In this document: positions 16,930 to 26,338 of the stretch, one piece after another
How the letters are laid out: every line of letters starts with the position of its first letter
Position numbering within the stretch: the first letter of the stretch is position 1
Origin: Bacteroidaceae bacterium
Lineage (GTDB): Bacteria > Bacteroidota > Bacteroidia > Bacteroidales > Bacteroidaceae
DNA length: 41,515 bases
NCBI GenBank assembly: GCA_900770655.1
Contig: CAAGLA010000041.1
Span: forward strand, 1-41,515
Direction: 5' to 3'
Translations under genes and position numbers: made by a program
Notes under the pieces: model-generated
Databases searched by the model: none
What the model saw: only the letters and a program-made list of their open reading frames with translations
Told to the model about the DNA's origin: nothing

Positions 16930-18501
16930 ATGCAAGGGATTCTGCTGTATATAATAAAATGGTCTATATGCATAGGTATTTTATATATACCTTTCATACT
17001 TCTGTTACGCAAGGAAAAACTTGCTACATTCAACAGAAGGCTTTTGTTATGCATTACTGTGGCCGCGGCAATTCTGCCTGCAATTGAGCTACGCATACCG
17101 GTACACCGCAAGGTCACGGCAGAGTTCTTTGCAATGCAGAAAGAACTTGGTACATTAACTCCACAAATGAAAGGCGAAACAGACAGCACACCAAACATAA
17201 CAAAATATGCTGGAGAAAATGGCAACAATGCCACAGATGAAGAGAAGATGACTGCCGCAAGCCTATTCACTTGGAATAACTTTACCGTACTATATATAAT
17301 AGGTGTAGCAGTCTCACTCATTTTCGGGGTAAGAGAGATTATAAGAATCACAGAAACGATTAAAAAAGGGACTCTGTGGATTGAGAAACGCAGCAGGATG
17401 ACAATCTACTGCCACGCTAACAGCATTGTCCCGTTCAGTTGGTTCGGGGAGGTAGCTATTTCAGAAAATGACTACAAGAACTACGGGAACGAGATTCTTC
17501 TTCACGAAGAGGGGCACATCAGGCAGAGACACTCTTGGGATATGCTTTTTATAAGATTGGTAAAAGCACTTCAATGGTTCAACCCGTTCATTTATATACT
17601 GGCAAGCGATTTAAAGGAGATACACGAATTTGAAGCCGACGAATATGTTCTCAAGCACCACGGCGATGCACAGGCCTACCAACTGCTTATACTTAAAAAA
17701 GCGACAGAAGGCACAATGTTCAACATAGCCAACAGTTTCAGCTACAAGAGTGTACGCCACCGTATTGAGATGATGATTAGCAAAAAGAGGAAGAGCAGAA
17801 GATACAAGGCTGTGTACATTGCACCGGCAACAATACTTTGCATCGCGCTTTTTGCCAAGCCACATTATATTTATAGCACCGTTCCCTGCACGCAACAACA
17901 AGAAGAAATAGAAAGTGAGCCCGAAAAAGTGATGGCGATAGAAGAGAGTGCAGCAGTTTCAGCAGACACAAACGGCAACAATATTGCCGGCACTATACCG
18001 GCAACAGAAAAAAGCGTTGGGAACATTCCGGCAGAAGAAAACAATTCTGTTATAAGAGAAATAACAGAAAGCGCTGAGGGCTGCATTAAAGAAAGCGGAT
18101 ATGCACCTTTGCCACCGCTTGCGACAAAAAAGCACTATGAATATATAGATATTGAGCCATATATAGAAAATGGCAGCAACAGGGCCTGCATTATTAAATG
18201 CAGTACAAAAGTACTCTTTATATGCGACAAGTACGGGAGAGCCTACAGCATAAGGCCAATGGGCAACAGTTTTATCATCAATGGAGGGAGCAGTGAAAAA
18301 CTAAACATTGCCAATGAAGCCGGAACAATATTTACAGAAGCGGCAATAGAGCATATAAATTCCAAAGAGTGGCAACCGAGTACAGTCGATGGCAAAAGGG
18401 TAAACACATATATTGAGGCATACATAATATTTACCGCCGGCGACAACTCACAAGATAGCAGAGGGAACGTAATAGTTGGCACACGTCCTGTAGAACAATA
18501 A
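16930..18501 (+). CDS. BlaR1/MecR1-type M56 membrane metalloprotease with TonB-like C-terminus
   Basis: A 523-residue membrane protease and sensor. Transmembrane segments lie at about 5-25, 35-52 and 118-135, with another at about 293-312. The M56 zinc site is HEEGH (His192, Glu193, His196) with the downstream EFEADEYV (third ligand Glu235). After the last membrane segment there is no penicillin-binding sensor domain. Instead a low-complexity Glu/Ala/Asn linker (about 320-400) leads to about 120 residues. Their end, AAIEHINSKEWQPSTVDGK then a beta-strand AYIIF, looks like a TonB C-terminal fold. In known systems such a protease inactivates BlaI on receiving a signal. Here the signal is unknown, and the exported protein 16 bp downstream is a candidate partner. 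Confidence 0.85.
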   Translation: MQGILLYIIKWSICIGILYIPFILLLRKEKLATFNRRLLLCITVAAAILPAIELRIPVHRKVTAEFFAMQKELGTLTPQMKGETDSTPNITKYAGENGNNATDEEKMTAASLFTWNNFTVLYIIGVAVSLIFGVREIIRITETIKKGTLWIEKRSRMTIYCHANSIVPFSWFGEVAISENDYKNYGNEILLHEEGHIRQRHSWDMLFIRLVKALQWFNPFIYILASDLKEIHEFEADEYVLKHHGDAQAYQLLILKKATEGTMFNIANSFSYKSVRHRIEMMISKKRKSRRYKAVYIAPATILCIALFAKPHYIYSTVPCTQQQEEIESEPEKVMAIEESAAVSADTNGNNIAGTIPATEKSVGNIPAEENNSVIREITESAEGCIKESGYAPLPPLATKKHYEYIDIEPYIENGSNRACIIKCSTKVLFICDKYGRAYSIRPMGNSFIINGGSSEKLNIANEAGTIFTEAAIEHINSKEWQPSTVDGKRVNTYIEAYIIFTAGDNSQDSRGNVIVGTRPVEQ

Positions 18502-18517
18502 TTTAAAAAGTATAGAT

Positions 18518-21500
18518 ATGAAGAATATATTCAAATATACAGCTACATTGTTGCTGTTGTTTATGAGTATTTTGCCACTCTTTTCACAAGAGGTGCAGGA
18601 CAGCACAGAGAGAAACCAGCTCGACAACCTCATAATGCGCAGCATTGCACACGAGAGCCTATTCCCGCAAGAGCGCATATACCTTCATTTCGACAATAAT
18701 TCCTACTACCTGACAGAAAATATATGGTTCAAGGCATACGTTGTGTGCGGTATAGACGACAAGCCGACAACCCTGAGCAAAGTGCTATATGTTGAGTTGG
18801 TTGCACCCGAAGGATATGTTGTAAGGAGCAACAAATACAGGATTCGCGAAGACGGAACCTGTTGCGGAATGTTTGAGCTGAACACTCTTCTACTTTCGGG
18901 ATACTACGAAATTAGAGCATATACGCGATATATGCTCAACTGGGGCGATGATGCCATTTTCAGCAGGGTTTTTCCTGTTTTCGACAAGGTAAACAACGGC
19001 GATTGGGGATTCAGGAATATGCTCGACAGGCGAAGAGGATTCCTTTTGGACATTGAAAGCGACAGCAGCAAGGTGGGGCTCGATAGAGAAGTTGAATGGA
19101 TTACAGACAAAAAAAGGGAGAGGCACCTAAGACTGTTTCCCGAAAGCGGACACCTTGTCAACGGTATTGAGAGCACGGTGGCATTCGAAGTGTTCGGCGA
19201 AGATGGAATAAACAGCAACAGCAACATAACCCTGATTGCCGACGGCGAAGAGGTGCTCACCGCAACACCAACACATTTGGGCAAAGGAACATTCCGTTTC
19301 ACGCCCCAAGAAGGAACTCGCTACAGAGTGCTGCTTCACAACGGAGAAGATGAAGAGCGGTTCGACCTTCCCGAAATTGAGAAAGAGGGAGCTGTAATTT
19401 CGGTAGACAACAGCAATGAGAATATTGTAGGCATATCTGTAAAGAACAACCTGAATGTAGAGACCGAACTTGGTTGCGCTGTAATATATCGGGGAACACC
19501 GCTGTTCTACGAAAGATTCAGTTCAGACCAACGCGACTTATTTTTTGCGATTGACAAGAAAACGTTACGCGAAGGAGTGAACCGCGTTGTACTCTTTGCA
19601 AGCGACAGCATACCGCTTGCCGAAAGACAATTCTTCGTTACCCACGACAGCATAACTGCCGATGACCGCCCCACAGCACGTTTGGTTGTAAACAGCACCG
19701 GCACAACTCTGCAGCCACACGAAAGAGTGTCGCTCACAATTGAGAGAGAAGACGGCAAGCCCATCGAGGGGAATAACCTTTCCGTAGCGGTAACCGATGC
19801 CGAAAACAACCTGACCACATCTTTCACATACAACATATACAGCTATATGCTGTTGGGGTCCGAAATCAAAGGATACATTCCGAACGCAGCACAATATTTC
19901 GACCCGAAAAACAAGGATCGCAATACCAACCTCGACCTCATTATGCTCACGCACGGCTGGACATCGTACGACTGGAACAAGTTGTCTGTCCGCAACGTTT
20001 CGCTTCAGGAGCCAATAGAGCGTGGTATAACCATAAGCGGACGCTTTGTAAGGAAGCGCCCCGACAGAAGGTTCGGACATTTAGATAAACTGGAGATAAC
20101 AAACCGCCCGAATACCAGAGTAGAGTTAAAAATCTCATATAACGACAGTACCATATCGGAATACACATTCCGCACAGGCCGGCAGGGGTTCTTTAACATA
20201 CAGACCGATGATTTTACCGGCAAGAGAATAGCAAAACTGACACCCGATATGAACAATGTTTCGCCACGCGACAGTGTTTTTGCATTTGTGCTCGACCGCT
20301 ATTTCTCACCAGAGATGAGACTGTTCGACTATTGGGAGAGGAACTGTGGCCTGCCGCTCACTGCAGAAGAGAAGAGAGAACAGCTTGGAGAGATGATTAG
20401 AACAATGCCTTTTGAATACCTGCTTTCACAAGTGGAGGTTGTTTCCAGAGTAAAAAAAGAAGGGTATTACAGGCCTCCGCGCAGTGAAATGCGCTTAGAT
20501 TTTCTCGACGAATGGGAGTATGCACAGGATATAACATATCTGTGCAACACAACAGACTCTTGGGATCTCGAAAGAGACTACGACTACTACAGAACGGAAC
20601 CACGCTGGCAAATACCATCGGTAATGGGAGAGCCCACTTTGTCGGCACTCGACAGGCAAGGGATATCGAGCCTAAACAACCTATCGCCATACACAGCACG
20701 CGACCACGGCGGTATGCCGGGCTTCAGGCGAGGTTTCACCGAACTGAACGGAGAGGAGTTCCTTATATCGGACCCTGCATACAGGAATTCTCTAAATGCC
20801 GCCGACATACTTCGCAGTGCCTTTTGGAGACACAACCTCAACTGGTGCTACTGGATACAGAGTATGGTTGTCGATGGTGAGTACCATTCGGACAGTATAC
20901 CAAAGCCCGACTTCGATTACATCAAAGGTGTAGACCCTGTAAAGATGATGAACTTCTGCGAAATTATCATACGTTCCGACGAGAATACCCGCAACCTGTT
21001 CGGGAAAGGGAGGCGAACAGCCAGCAACAGAAGGCGGAACAGAGGTGCATACGACTACAGCGACTATTACGACTCATTTGTGGGACAAATGCCTATTGGC
21101 GCAAGAAGCGGTAAGATAGAAGATGCACCCGACCCTGTTGATTTGGGCCTTCAGGCACATTTCATCACCGATGCAGCCACACCCAACTACGTGGCCTGCT
21201 TTGTGCCCAACAGAGAGAATATACTCACGCCAATGCTCACACACAACAGCAGTGCACGCTACACTATGGTGTACGGATACACAGAATGCAAAGAGTTCTA
21301 CTCTCCCGACTATAGCACATTGCAGCCCGACAGCAGCAACACCGACTACCGGCGCACCCTGCTGTGGGTACCACGGCCCGTTGTAAACGACGGAAAGATT
21401 GAGATTGATTTCTACAACAACTCCACGTCAAAGAAGTTTATTGTAGACATTGAAGGATACTCAAACGGAGTCTTCTACAGCAATGACTCGCTCTTTGTCA

Positions 21501-22411
21501 CACGAGAGCCCGATGCTCAGGAACTCGCGCAAAGAGAAATTGAACAGAGCAATGTGCTACTCGACGGGCTAAACACTCCACAGTTACTGATAGAGTGTTT
21601 CAGGAAGAACGAAGTGGGCCGCCGGCAATACCAAGAGGGGGCATACGAAGAGGCATTCCTAAACTTCTACGAAGCTGCGACATTCAACTACCCCGATGCC
21701 ATTTTCAACTGCGGAGTGTGCTACCTCACTGGAAACGGTGTAGAACAGGACAGCATTAAAGGGTTCCAGAGTTTCAGGAAGGCTGCCAATTTAAACGTTG
21801 ACAGAGCACTCCACAACCTTGCAAGCTGCTACCTTCTAGGTATTGGAACAACCAAGAACGACACACTCGCCGTGAAATACTACACCCTTTCGGCCGAGAA
21901 AGGCTATGCAGTTTCTAAATCAACGCTAGCCGGTTTCTACCTTAGAGGTGATGTTGTAGGGCAAGACAGCACCGAAGCCTACCGCCTCTATTCCGAAGCT
22001 GCCGAACAAGGAGAGCCGCAAGCACTCTACCAAATGGCCGAGTACTGGGCGAAAGCCGATTCCGTGGCCGGTTTAAGCAAACGAGAACTACGCCGGCAAC
22101 CCGCAATAGAGTATTACAAAAGTGCTGCAGAAAAAGGACACGTGCTTGCACAGTACAAGCTTGCCCGTTTCTACGAAACAGGCTACTATGTAAAACGCAG
22201 CAAGAAGAGAGCCTTCAATTGGTACTTGCACGCAGCAAACAACAACCACCCGCAGGCGATAGAGAGAGTAGCCTACTGTTACGAAAAGGGTTGGGGAACC
22301 AAGAAGAACGAAAGATTTGCGGCCAACTGGTATCGTTTAGCACGTGAAAGAGGAAGCGCCCTTGCAAGAGAAAAAATGGAATGGTACGATATATTCCGTT
22401 TCTTTAAATAA
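18518..22411 (+). CDS. Large exported macroglobulin-like protein with C-terminal Sel1 repeats
   Basis: A 1297-residue protein with signal peptide (MKNIFKYTATLLLLFMSILPLFSQ). The N-terminal region (about 45-150) has QERIYLHFDNNSYYLTENIWFKAYV and GYYEIRAYTRYML, typical of MG2 (macroglobulin) domains in Bacteroidetes. More beta-sandwich domains follow to about residue 1000, including VTFYNN-like strands (GKIEIDFYNNSTSKKFIVDIEG in part). Residues about 1031-1285 form seven Sel1-like/TPR repeats, for example AVKYYTLSAEKGYAVSKSTLA and AIEYYKSAAEKGHVLAQYKLA. The gene starts 16 bp after the M56 gene and ends at a strong terminator, so it is the third gene of the operon. Its role is unknown; a scaffold or sensor in the periplasm or at the outer membrane is possible. 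Confidence 0.8.
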   Translation: MKNIFKYTATLLLLFMSILPLFSQEVQDSTERNQLDNLIMRSIAHESLFPQERIYLHFDNNSYYLTENIWFKAYVVCGIDDKPTTLSKVLYVELVAPEGYVVRSNKYRIREDGTCCGMFELNTLLLSGYYEIRAYTRYMLNWGDDAIFSRVFPVFDKVNNGDWGFRNMLDRRRGFLLDIESDSSKVGLDREVEWITDKKRERHLRLFPESGHLVNGIESTVAFEVFGEDGINSNSNITLIADGEEVLTATPTHLGKGTFRFTPQEGTRYRVLLHNGEDEERFDLPEIEKEGAVISVDNSNENIVGISVKNNLNVETELGCAVIYRGTPLFYERFSSDQRDLFFAIDKKTLREGVNRVVLFASDSIPLAERQFFVTHDSITADDRPTARLVVNSTGTTLQPHERVSLTIEREDGKPIEGNNLSVAVTDAENNLTTSFTYNIYSYMLLGSEIKGYIPNAAQYFDPKNKDRNTNLDLIMLTHGWTSYDWNKLSVRNVSLQEPIERGITISGRFVRKRPDRRFGHLDKLEITNRPNTRVELKISYNDSTISEYTFRTGRQGFFNIQTDDFTGKRIAKLTPDMNNVSPRDSVFAFVLDRYFSPEMRLFDYWERNCGLPLTAEEKREQLGEMIRTMPFEYLLSQVEVVSRVKKEGYYRPPRSEMRLDFLDEWEYAQDITYLCNTTDSWDLERDYDYYRTEPRWQIPSVMGEPTLSALDRQGISSLNNLSPYTARDHGGMPGFRRGFTELNGEEFLISDPAYRNSLNAADILRSAFWRHNLNWCYWIQSMVVDGEYHSDSIPKPDFDYIKGVDPVKMMNFCEIIIRSDENTRNLFGKGRRTASNRRRNRGAYDYSDYYDSFVGQMPIGARSGKIEDAPDPVDLGLQAHFITDAATPNYVACFVPNRENILTPMLTHNSSARYTMVYGYTECKEFYSPDYSTLQPDSSNTDYRRTLLWVPRPVVNDGKIEIDFYNNSTSKKFIVDIEGYSNGVFYSNDSLFVTREPDAQELAQREIEQSNVLLDGLNTPQLLIECFRKNEVGRRQYQEGAYEEAFLNFYEAATFNYPDAIFNCGVCYLTGNGVEQDSIKGFQSFRKAANLNVDRALHNLASCYLLGIGTTKNDTLAVKYYTLSAEKGYAVSKSTLAGFYLRGDVVGQDSTEAYRLYSEAAEQGEPQALYQMAEYWAKADSVAGLSKRELRRQPAIEYYKSAAEKGHVLAQYKLARFYETGYYVKRSKKRAFNWYLHAANNNHPQAIERVAYCYEKGWGTKKNERFAANWYRLARERGSALAREKMEWYDIFRFFK

Positions 22412-22420
22412 ACGTAGAAG

Positions 22421-22450
22421 AAAGAGATAGCGGCTAGCCGCTATCTCTTT
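22421..22450. terminator. Bidirectional terminator between the Sel1 protein and panD
   Basis: Perfect 30-bp loopless palindrome (arms AAAGAGATAGCGGCT and complement). It lies 10 bp after the Sel1-protein stop and 53 bp after the panD stop on the other strand, so it serves two converging transcripts. Confidence 0.75.
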
Positions 22451-22502
22451 ATAAATAAAGCCAAGTACAGGAGTTGCAAAAGCGCTACACTCTGCACAAA
22501 TT

Positions 22503-22847
22503 TTACAACCTGTTATGCCTGTCCGGAATTATTACCTTAGGCTTGAACACTGTAGCCTCTTCGGGTGTCATTGAGGCGTATGCCATTATTATTACTACAT
22601 CGCCGGGCTGGAACTTATGCGCAGCAGCACCGTTAAGGCATATCACACCACTGCCCGGTTCCCCCTTAATGATATATGTAACTATACGTTCACCATTGCT
22701 GTTATTGACAACGTGCACCTGCTCGCCCTCCACCATACCAGCGGCATTCATAAGCACCTCGTCTATAGTTATGCTGCCCATATAATGAAGATTGGCTTCG
22801 GTTACGGTAGCACAATGAATTTTTGACTTAAGCATATTCAACAACAT
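22503..22847 (-). CDS. panD: Aspartate 1-decarboxylase
   Basis: A 114-residue pyruvoyl enzyme that makes beta-alanine from aspartate for pantothenate synthesis. The start at 22847 (MLLNMLKSKIHCATVTEA) puts the self-cleavage site YMGSITID at Gly24-Ser25, the position normal for the family; a start further upstream would overlap panC. Other conserved residues are the GEQVHVVNNSNGER active-site loop, LNGAAAH and PGDVVIIMAYA. It follows panC after 7 bp, so the two form an operon and their products supply the two halves of one pathway. Confidence 0.95.
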   Translation of the reverse strand: MLLNMLKSKIHCATVTEANLHYMGSITIDEVLMNAAGMVEGEQVHVVNNSNGERIVTYIIKGEPGSGVICLNGAAAHKFQPGDVVIIMAYASMTPEEATVFKPKVIIPDRHNRL

Positions 22848-22854
22848 AACACAA

Positions 22855-23700
22855 CTATCCTTTATATTTAATATTGTCGATAAGGCGTATCTTGCCACAG
22901 AAAAGAGCAATGCAGCCCACTATATACTCACTGTCGCTCCATTCATTCAGCGGCTGAAGCGTGTTGCCGTCGACTATCTGGTAATACTCCAATTTAAAAC
23001 CGGGAGTTGTTTCCATTACATTCTCAACAAAAGCTTTCGTTGCAGCCAAACTATTCTCCTTGGCATATTCTATACTTTCGAAGAGAGTGCGGGAAATTAT
23101 GAGTGAACGTTCACGTTCTTCGGAAGTCAAAAGCGTATTGCGGCTGCTCATTGCAAGGCCATCGCTTTCACGCACTATAGGACAACCGACAATTTCCAAG
23201 CCAAGACCGAGCTGACGCACCATTTCGCGTATTATGGCAAGCTGCTGAAAATCCTTCTCGCCGAAGTATGCTCTGTGTGGCTCCACAGCATAGAAGAGTT
23301 TGCTCACAATTTGCGCCACACCATTGAAATGACCGGGGCGGAAAGCACCCTCCATAACCGTGTCGAGCGGAGCAAACGAGAATTGGCGCGTATCTTCTGC
23401 AGGATACATCTCCTCAACCTCCGGAGCAAAGACAATGACATCCCCTATTGAAGCAAGCAGCGCGCAATCGGCATTGAGCGTGCGCGGATAGTTCTTAAGG
23501 TCGTTCTTATCGTTGAATTGTGTGGGATTGACAAAAATACTCACAACTACAACATCATTCTCTTCAACAGCGCGTTTCACAAGCGAAGCGTGCCCGGGAT
23601 GCAATGCTCCCATTGTCGGAACAAGCCCTATGCTCTTGCCCTCACTGCGGAAGAGAGATAGCTGTTCCTTGAGCTCTTTTACCGTGTTTACAACATTCAT
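22855..23700 (-). CDS. panC: Pantothenate synthetase (pantoate-beta-alanine ligase)
   Basis: A 281-residue cytoplasmic ligase that joins pantoate and beta-alanine using ATP. The start ATG 23700 (MNVVNTVKELKEQLS) is chosen because the longer frame to 23856 runs through the promoter. Nucleotidyltransferase motifs are intact: PTMGALHPGHASLV (HxGH at 34-37), VSIFVNPTQFN, YFGEKDFQQL and DGLAMSSRN (KMSKS-like). It forms an operon with panD and diverges from the GT5-like gene at 24027. Confidence 0.96.
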   Translation of the reverse strand: MNVVNTVKELKEQLSLFRSEGKSIGLVPTMGALHPGHASLVKRAVEENDVVVVSIFVNPTQFNDKNDLKNYPRTLNADCALLASIGDVIVFAPEVEEMYPAEDTRQFSFAPLDTVMEGAFRPGHFNGVAQIVSKLFYAVEPHRAYFGEKDFQQLAIIREMVRQLGLGLEIVGCPIVRESDGLAMSSRNTLLTSEERERSLIISRTLFESIEYAKENSLAATKAFVENVMETTPGFKLEYYQIVDGNTLQPLNEWSDSEYIVGCIALFCGKIRLIDNIKYKG

Positions 23701-23759
23701 CTCTACTAGAAACTTTTTAATTTTGACCCATCGAAAGGGGTGTTTTCGCAATATTTTTG

Positions 23760-23767
23760 CAAAAGTA
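23760..23767 (-). promoter_or_regulatory. -7 box of panCD
   Basis: TACTTTTG on the minus strand matches TAnnTTTG and lies 60 bp upstream of the panC ATG. No clear TTTG occurs at the expected -33 distance. The rest of the 326-bp divergent gap is AT-rich and shows no gene. Confidence 0.5.
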
Positions 23768-23959
23768 GTGCAAATAAGTGAGAAGGAAAAAACATTTTTT
23801 AAGAAGTTGCCGAATAAACTATTTAAAAATTTTCTGTTCAATAAAACAAAGAGCAAAAAAAAGGGAATTCGGGAAATAGCACATTATACTATTATAAATG
23901 GTTAAACAGCCCCAAAAGCATATCATTTTGTCATAAAAACCTTTAAAAAAAGCACGATA

Positions 23960-23991
23960 TTTGCCTAACTGCCATTTTTTTAGTAACTTTG
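23960..23991 (+). promoter_or_regulatory. Promoter of the GT5-like/DUF4270 operon
   Basis: TTTG (23960-23963), 20 bp, then TAACTTTG (23984-23991): an exact consensus promoter. The leader is about 30 nt to ATG 24027 and holds a small CACG/CGTG hairpin. Confidence 0.75.
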
Positions 23992-24026
23992 CGATGCACG
24001 GACTATATTCGTGTCTTTAAAGAAAA

Positions 24027-24836
24027 ATGAAAGCGAACAGAATATTATTTATTACTCAGGAAATTACACCATTCGTCCCGGAATCACCAGTGGCGACAGT
24101 AGGCAGAAACCTCCCACAGGCTACCCAAGATATGGGCAAGGAGATAAGAATCTTCACACCAAAGTGGGGCAACATAAATGAAAGACGCAACCAGTTGCAC
24201 GAAGTTATACGCCTTTCGGGAATGAACCTCATAATTGACGATACAGACCACCCGCTTATAATAAAGGTCGCATCATTGCAGGCTGCACGTATGCAGGTCT
24301 ATTTCATAGACAACGACGACTATTTCCACAACAGGCAGATGACAGCCGACAAAGAGGGTGTTGAATACAGCGACAACGACGAACGTGCCATATTCTTTGC
24401 ACGCGGAGTGCTGGAGACTGTAAAGAAGTTGCGTTGGTGTCCCGAAGTCATACACTGTCACGGTTGGATATCGGCACTTGTTCCGCTATATGTAAAAAGC
24501 ATCTACAAAGACGAGCCTTCGTTCCGCGACTCAAAAATTGTAATTTCGCTATACGACGAGAACTTCAGCAGTACACTGCCCGACAACTTCACACAGAAGC
24601 TGTTCAACAAGGATGCCCAGAGCGACACTACAGCCGATGTTGCAACACCAATAACATACAATGAACTTGCAAGACTAGCCATTAGGCACTGCGACGGAGT
24701 AGTTTTGAATGGTGACAACGTAGACCCGTCACTCGTTGAATATGCAAAATCGCTAGGCAAGCCGGTTCTCGAAAAGCAACCCGATGAAGAGTATGCAGCG
24801 GCCTGCAACAATCTGTACGACACAGTTATGGATTAA
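24027..24836 (+). CDS. Short glycogen/starch-synthase-like protein (GT5 N-terminal domain only)
   Basis: A 269-residue protein that matches only the N-terminal Rossmann domain of glycogen synthase (full enzymes are about 480 residues). The beginning RILFITQEITPFV and the VIHCHGWISALVP segment (HxHxW-like, 143-147) align with GlgA. However, the position of the ADP-glucose-binding KTGGL motif reads VPESPVATVG, so the key Lys and Gly-Gly are missing, and the C-terminal nucleotide-binding domain is absent. This short form is, as I recall, common in Bacteroidetes and usually annotated as a glycogen synthase. From sequence it is more likely a non-catalytic or altered-function relative. It is followed 75 bp later by the DUF4270 gene. 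Confidence 0.8.
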   Translation: MKANRILFITQEITPFVPESPVATVGRNLPQATQDMGKEIRIFTPKWGNINERRNQLHEVIRLSGMNLIIDDTDHPLIIKVASLQAARMQVYFIDNDDYFHNRQMTADKEGVEYSDNDERAIFFARGVLETVKKLRWCPEVIHCHGWISALVPLYVKSIYKDEPSFRDSKIVISLYDENFSSTLPDNFTQKLFNKDAQSDTTADVATPITYNELARLAIRHCDGVVLNGDNVDPSLVEYAKSLGKPVLEKQPDEEYAAACNNLYDTVMD

Positions 24837-24911
24837 AGTGCGCCCCGCACCAGACCCCGCGTACCATTTTTCATCAACTTATTGAAAACAATATAAATAT
24901 AGGAATAAAGT

Positions 24912-26321
24912 ATGCAGAGAATTTTCTCTTGTCTATTATTTGCTGCAATGGTCATTGTCACATTCACTCAATGCGACGACAACACCGAAGGTATAGGCAG
25001 CAGCATTATCCCTGAAAACGATATTATAAGCGCAGAGACAAAGACATATTACGCAAACAGCCGCAGTATACTCGCAAACGACTCCATACTGGCCGGCACA
25101 AGCGACGTATATCTTGGACAATACACCGACGAAGAGTCGGGGACAATATTCAAATCGGGGTTCCTAACCCAGTTCAGCTGTGCCGAAAATTTTGAATTCC
25201 CCGAAGAGGGAGTAATTGGCGACAGCGCATCGTTCACCACTCTACGCCTATATTTCGAAGAGTACTACGGCGACTCTCTCAATGCAATGCAATGCGAGGT
25301 ATACGAGCTCGACAACACCTTGCAGGAGGGAAAGCCCTACTACACGAACCAAGCGGCCGAAGAGTTCTACGACGAAGATAAGGAACCGCTAACTGTAAAG
25401 ACATTCAGTGTCATAGACTTTACTCTGCACGACACCATACTCAATGACACATATACCAGACACATTGAAATACCCCTGCCAAACAGCATCGGCAACCGTT
25501 TCATAGACCTTTACTACGAGAAAGATGACAACGGCAACCACACCGGAAAGAGCCACTTCGCAAATTCCGAAGACTTTATAAACGATGTATTCAAGGGTAT
25601 ATACGTTAAGTGTACAAGCGGCGACGGTACTATAGTAAAGATTTACCGTGCCCGCATAGATATAGGCTTCGACCGTTATATAAAGAGCAGCAGCGGCGAA
25701 ACAGACTCAATACAGCACCTATCGGCACCATTCTATTCCGGCAAAGAGGTATTGCAGGTAAACATATTCAACAACAACGACCTAAGTCCGTTACTTAACG
25801 AAACAGAGCACACATATATAAAGACACCCGCAGGAATATTCACCGAAGTTGCCTTGCCCGTTATAGATGTTATTGAGGACAACGACACCATAAATTCAGC
25901 AAGAATTGTGTTCACACGCTATAATGATAACGGCAGCTTTGGCAAGCCGCACTCCACCCTGCTTATGGTGAGAAAGAGCGAAATGCACCGTTTTTTCCTA
26001 AGGAACAGCCTTGCCAACAGCAAGACATCGTACCTGACGTCGTTTAACAGCAGCAGCAACGAGTATATATTCGGCAATATAGCACAGTTGCTTAAAGCGT
26101 GCTACAAGGAGTACACCGAAGGTATTGCTGCCGACAACGACTGGGAAAGCAAGAACCCCGACTGGAACAAGGTTGTACTCATTCCCGTGGGCACCACAGA
26201 AGATTCAAACGGCAACGTTGTAAAGATTGTACACGACATCAACTTCGGCACTATAAGACTTAGAGGCGGCAATGAATACGACATACCTCTGGAGATTGTA
26301 ACAAGCCGTTTCAACGAATAA
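24912..26321 (+). CDS. DUF4270 lipoprotein
   Basis: A 469-residue lipoprotein (signal then VTFTQC, lipidation at Cys21) of the DUF4270 family, found across Bacteroidetes. The start DDNTEGIGSSIIPENDII and a beta-rich body with DVYLGQYTDEESGTIFKSGF and FSVIDFTLHDTI-type strands are typical. Its function is unknown. It is probably anchored at the outer membrane. It lies 75 bp after the GT5-like gene without a separate promoter and before a strong terminator, which suggests co-expression. Confidence 0.85.
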   Translation: MQRIFSCLLFAAMVIVTFTQCDDNTEGIGSSIIPENDIISAETKTYYANSRSILANDSILAGTSDVYLGQYTDEESGTIFKSGFLTQFSCAENFEFPEEGVIGDSASFTTLRLYFEEYYGDSLNAMQCEVYELDNTLQEGKPYYTNQAAEEFYDEDKEPLTVKTFSVIDFTLHDTILNDTYTRHIEIPLPNSIGNRFIDLYYEKDDNGNHTGKSHFANSEDFINDVFKGIYVKCTSGDGTIVKIYRARIDIGFDRYIKSSSGETDSIQHLSAPFYSGKEVLQVNIFNNNDLSPLLNETEHTYIKTPAGIFTEVALPVIDVIEDNDTINSARIVFTRYNDNGSFGKPHSTLLMVRKSEMHRFFLRNSLANSKTSYLTSFNSSSNEYIFGNIAQLLKACYKEYTEGIAADNDWESKNPDWNKVVLIPVGTTEDSNGNVVKIVHDINFGTIRLRGGNEYDIPLEIVTSRFNE

Positions 26322-26338
26322 AAAGGTTCTATAAACAC

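Noticed and set aside
16512..18501. Beta-lactam resistance module
   Set aside because: BlaI and M56 genes are present but there is no penicillin-binding sensor domain in the protease and no beta-lactamase or PBP gene nearby.
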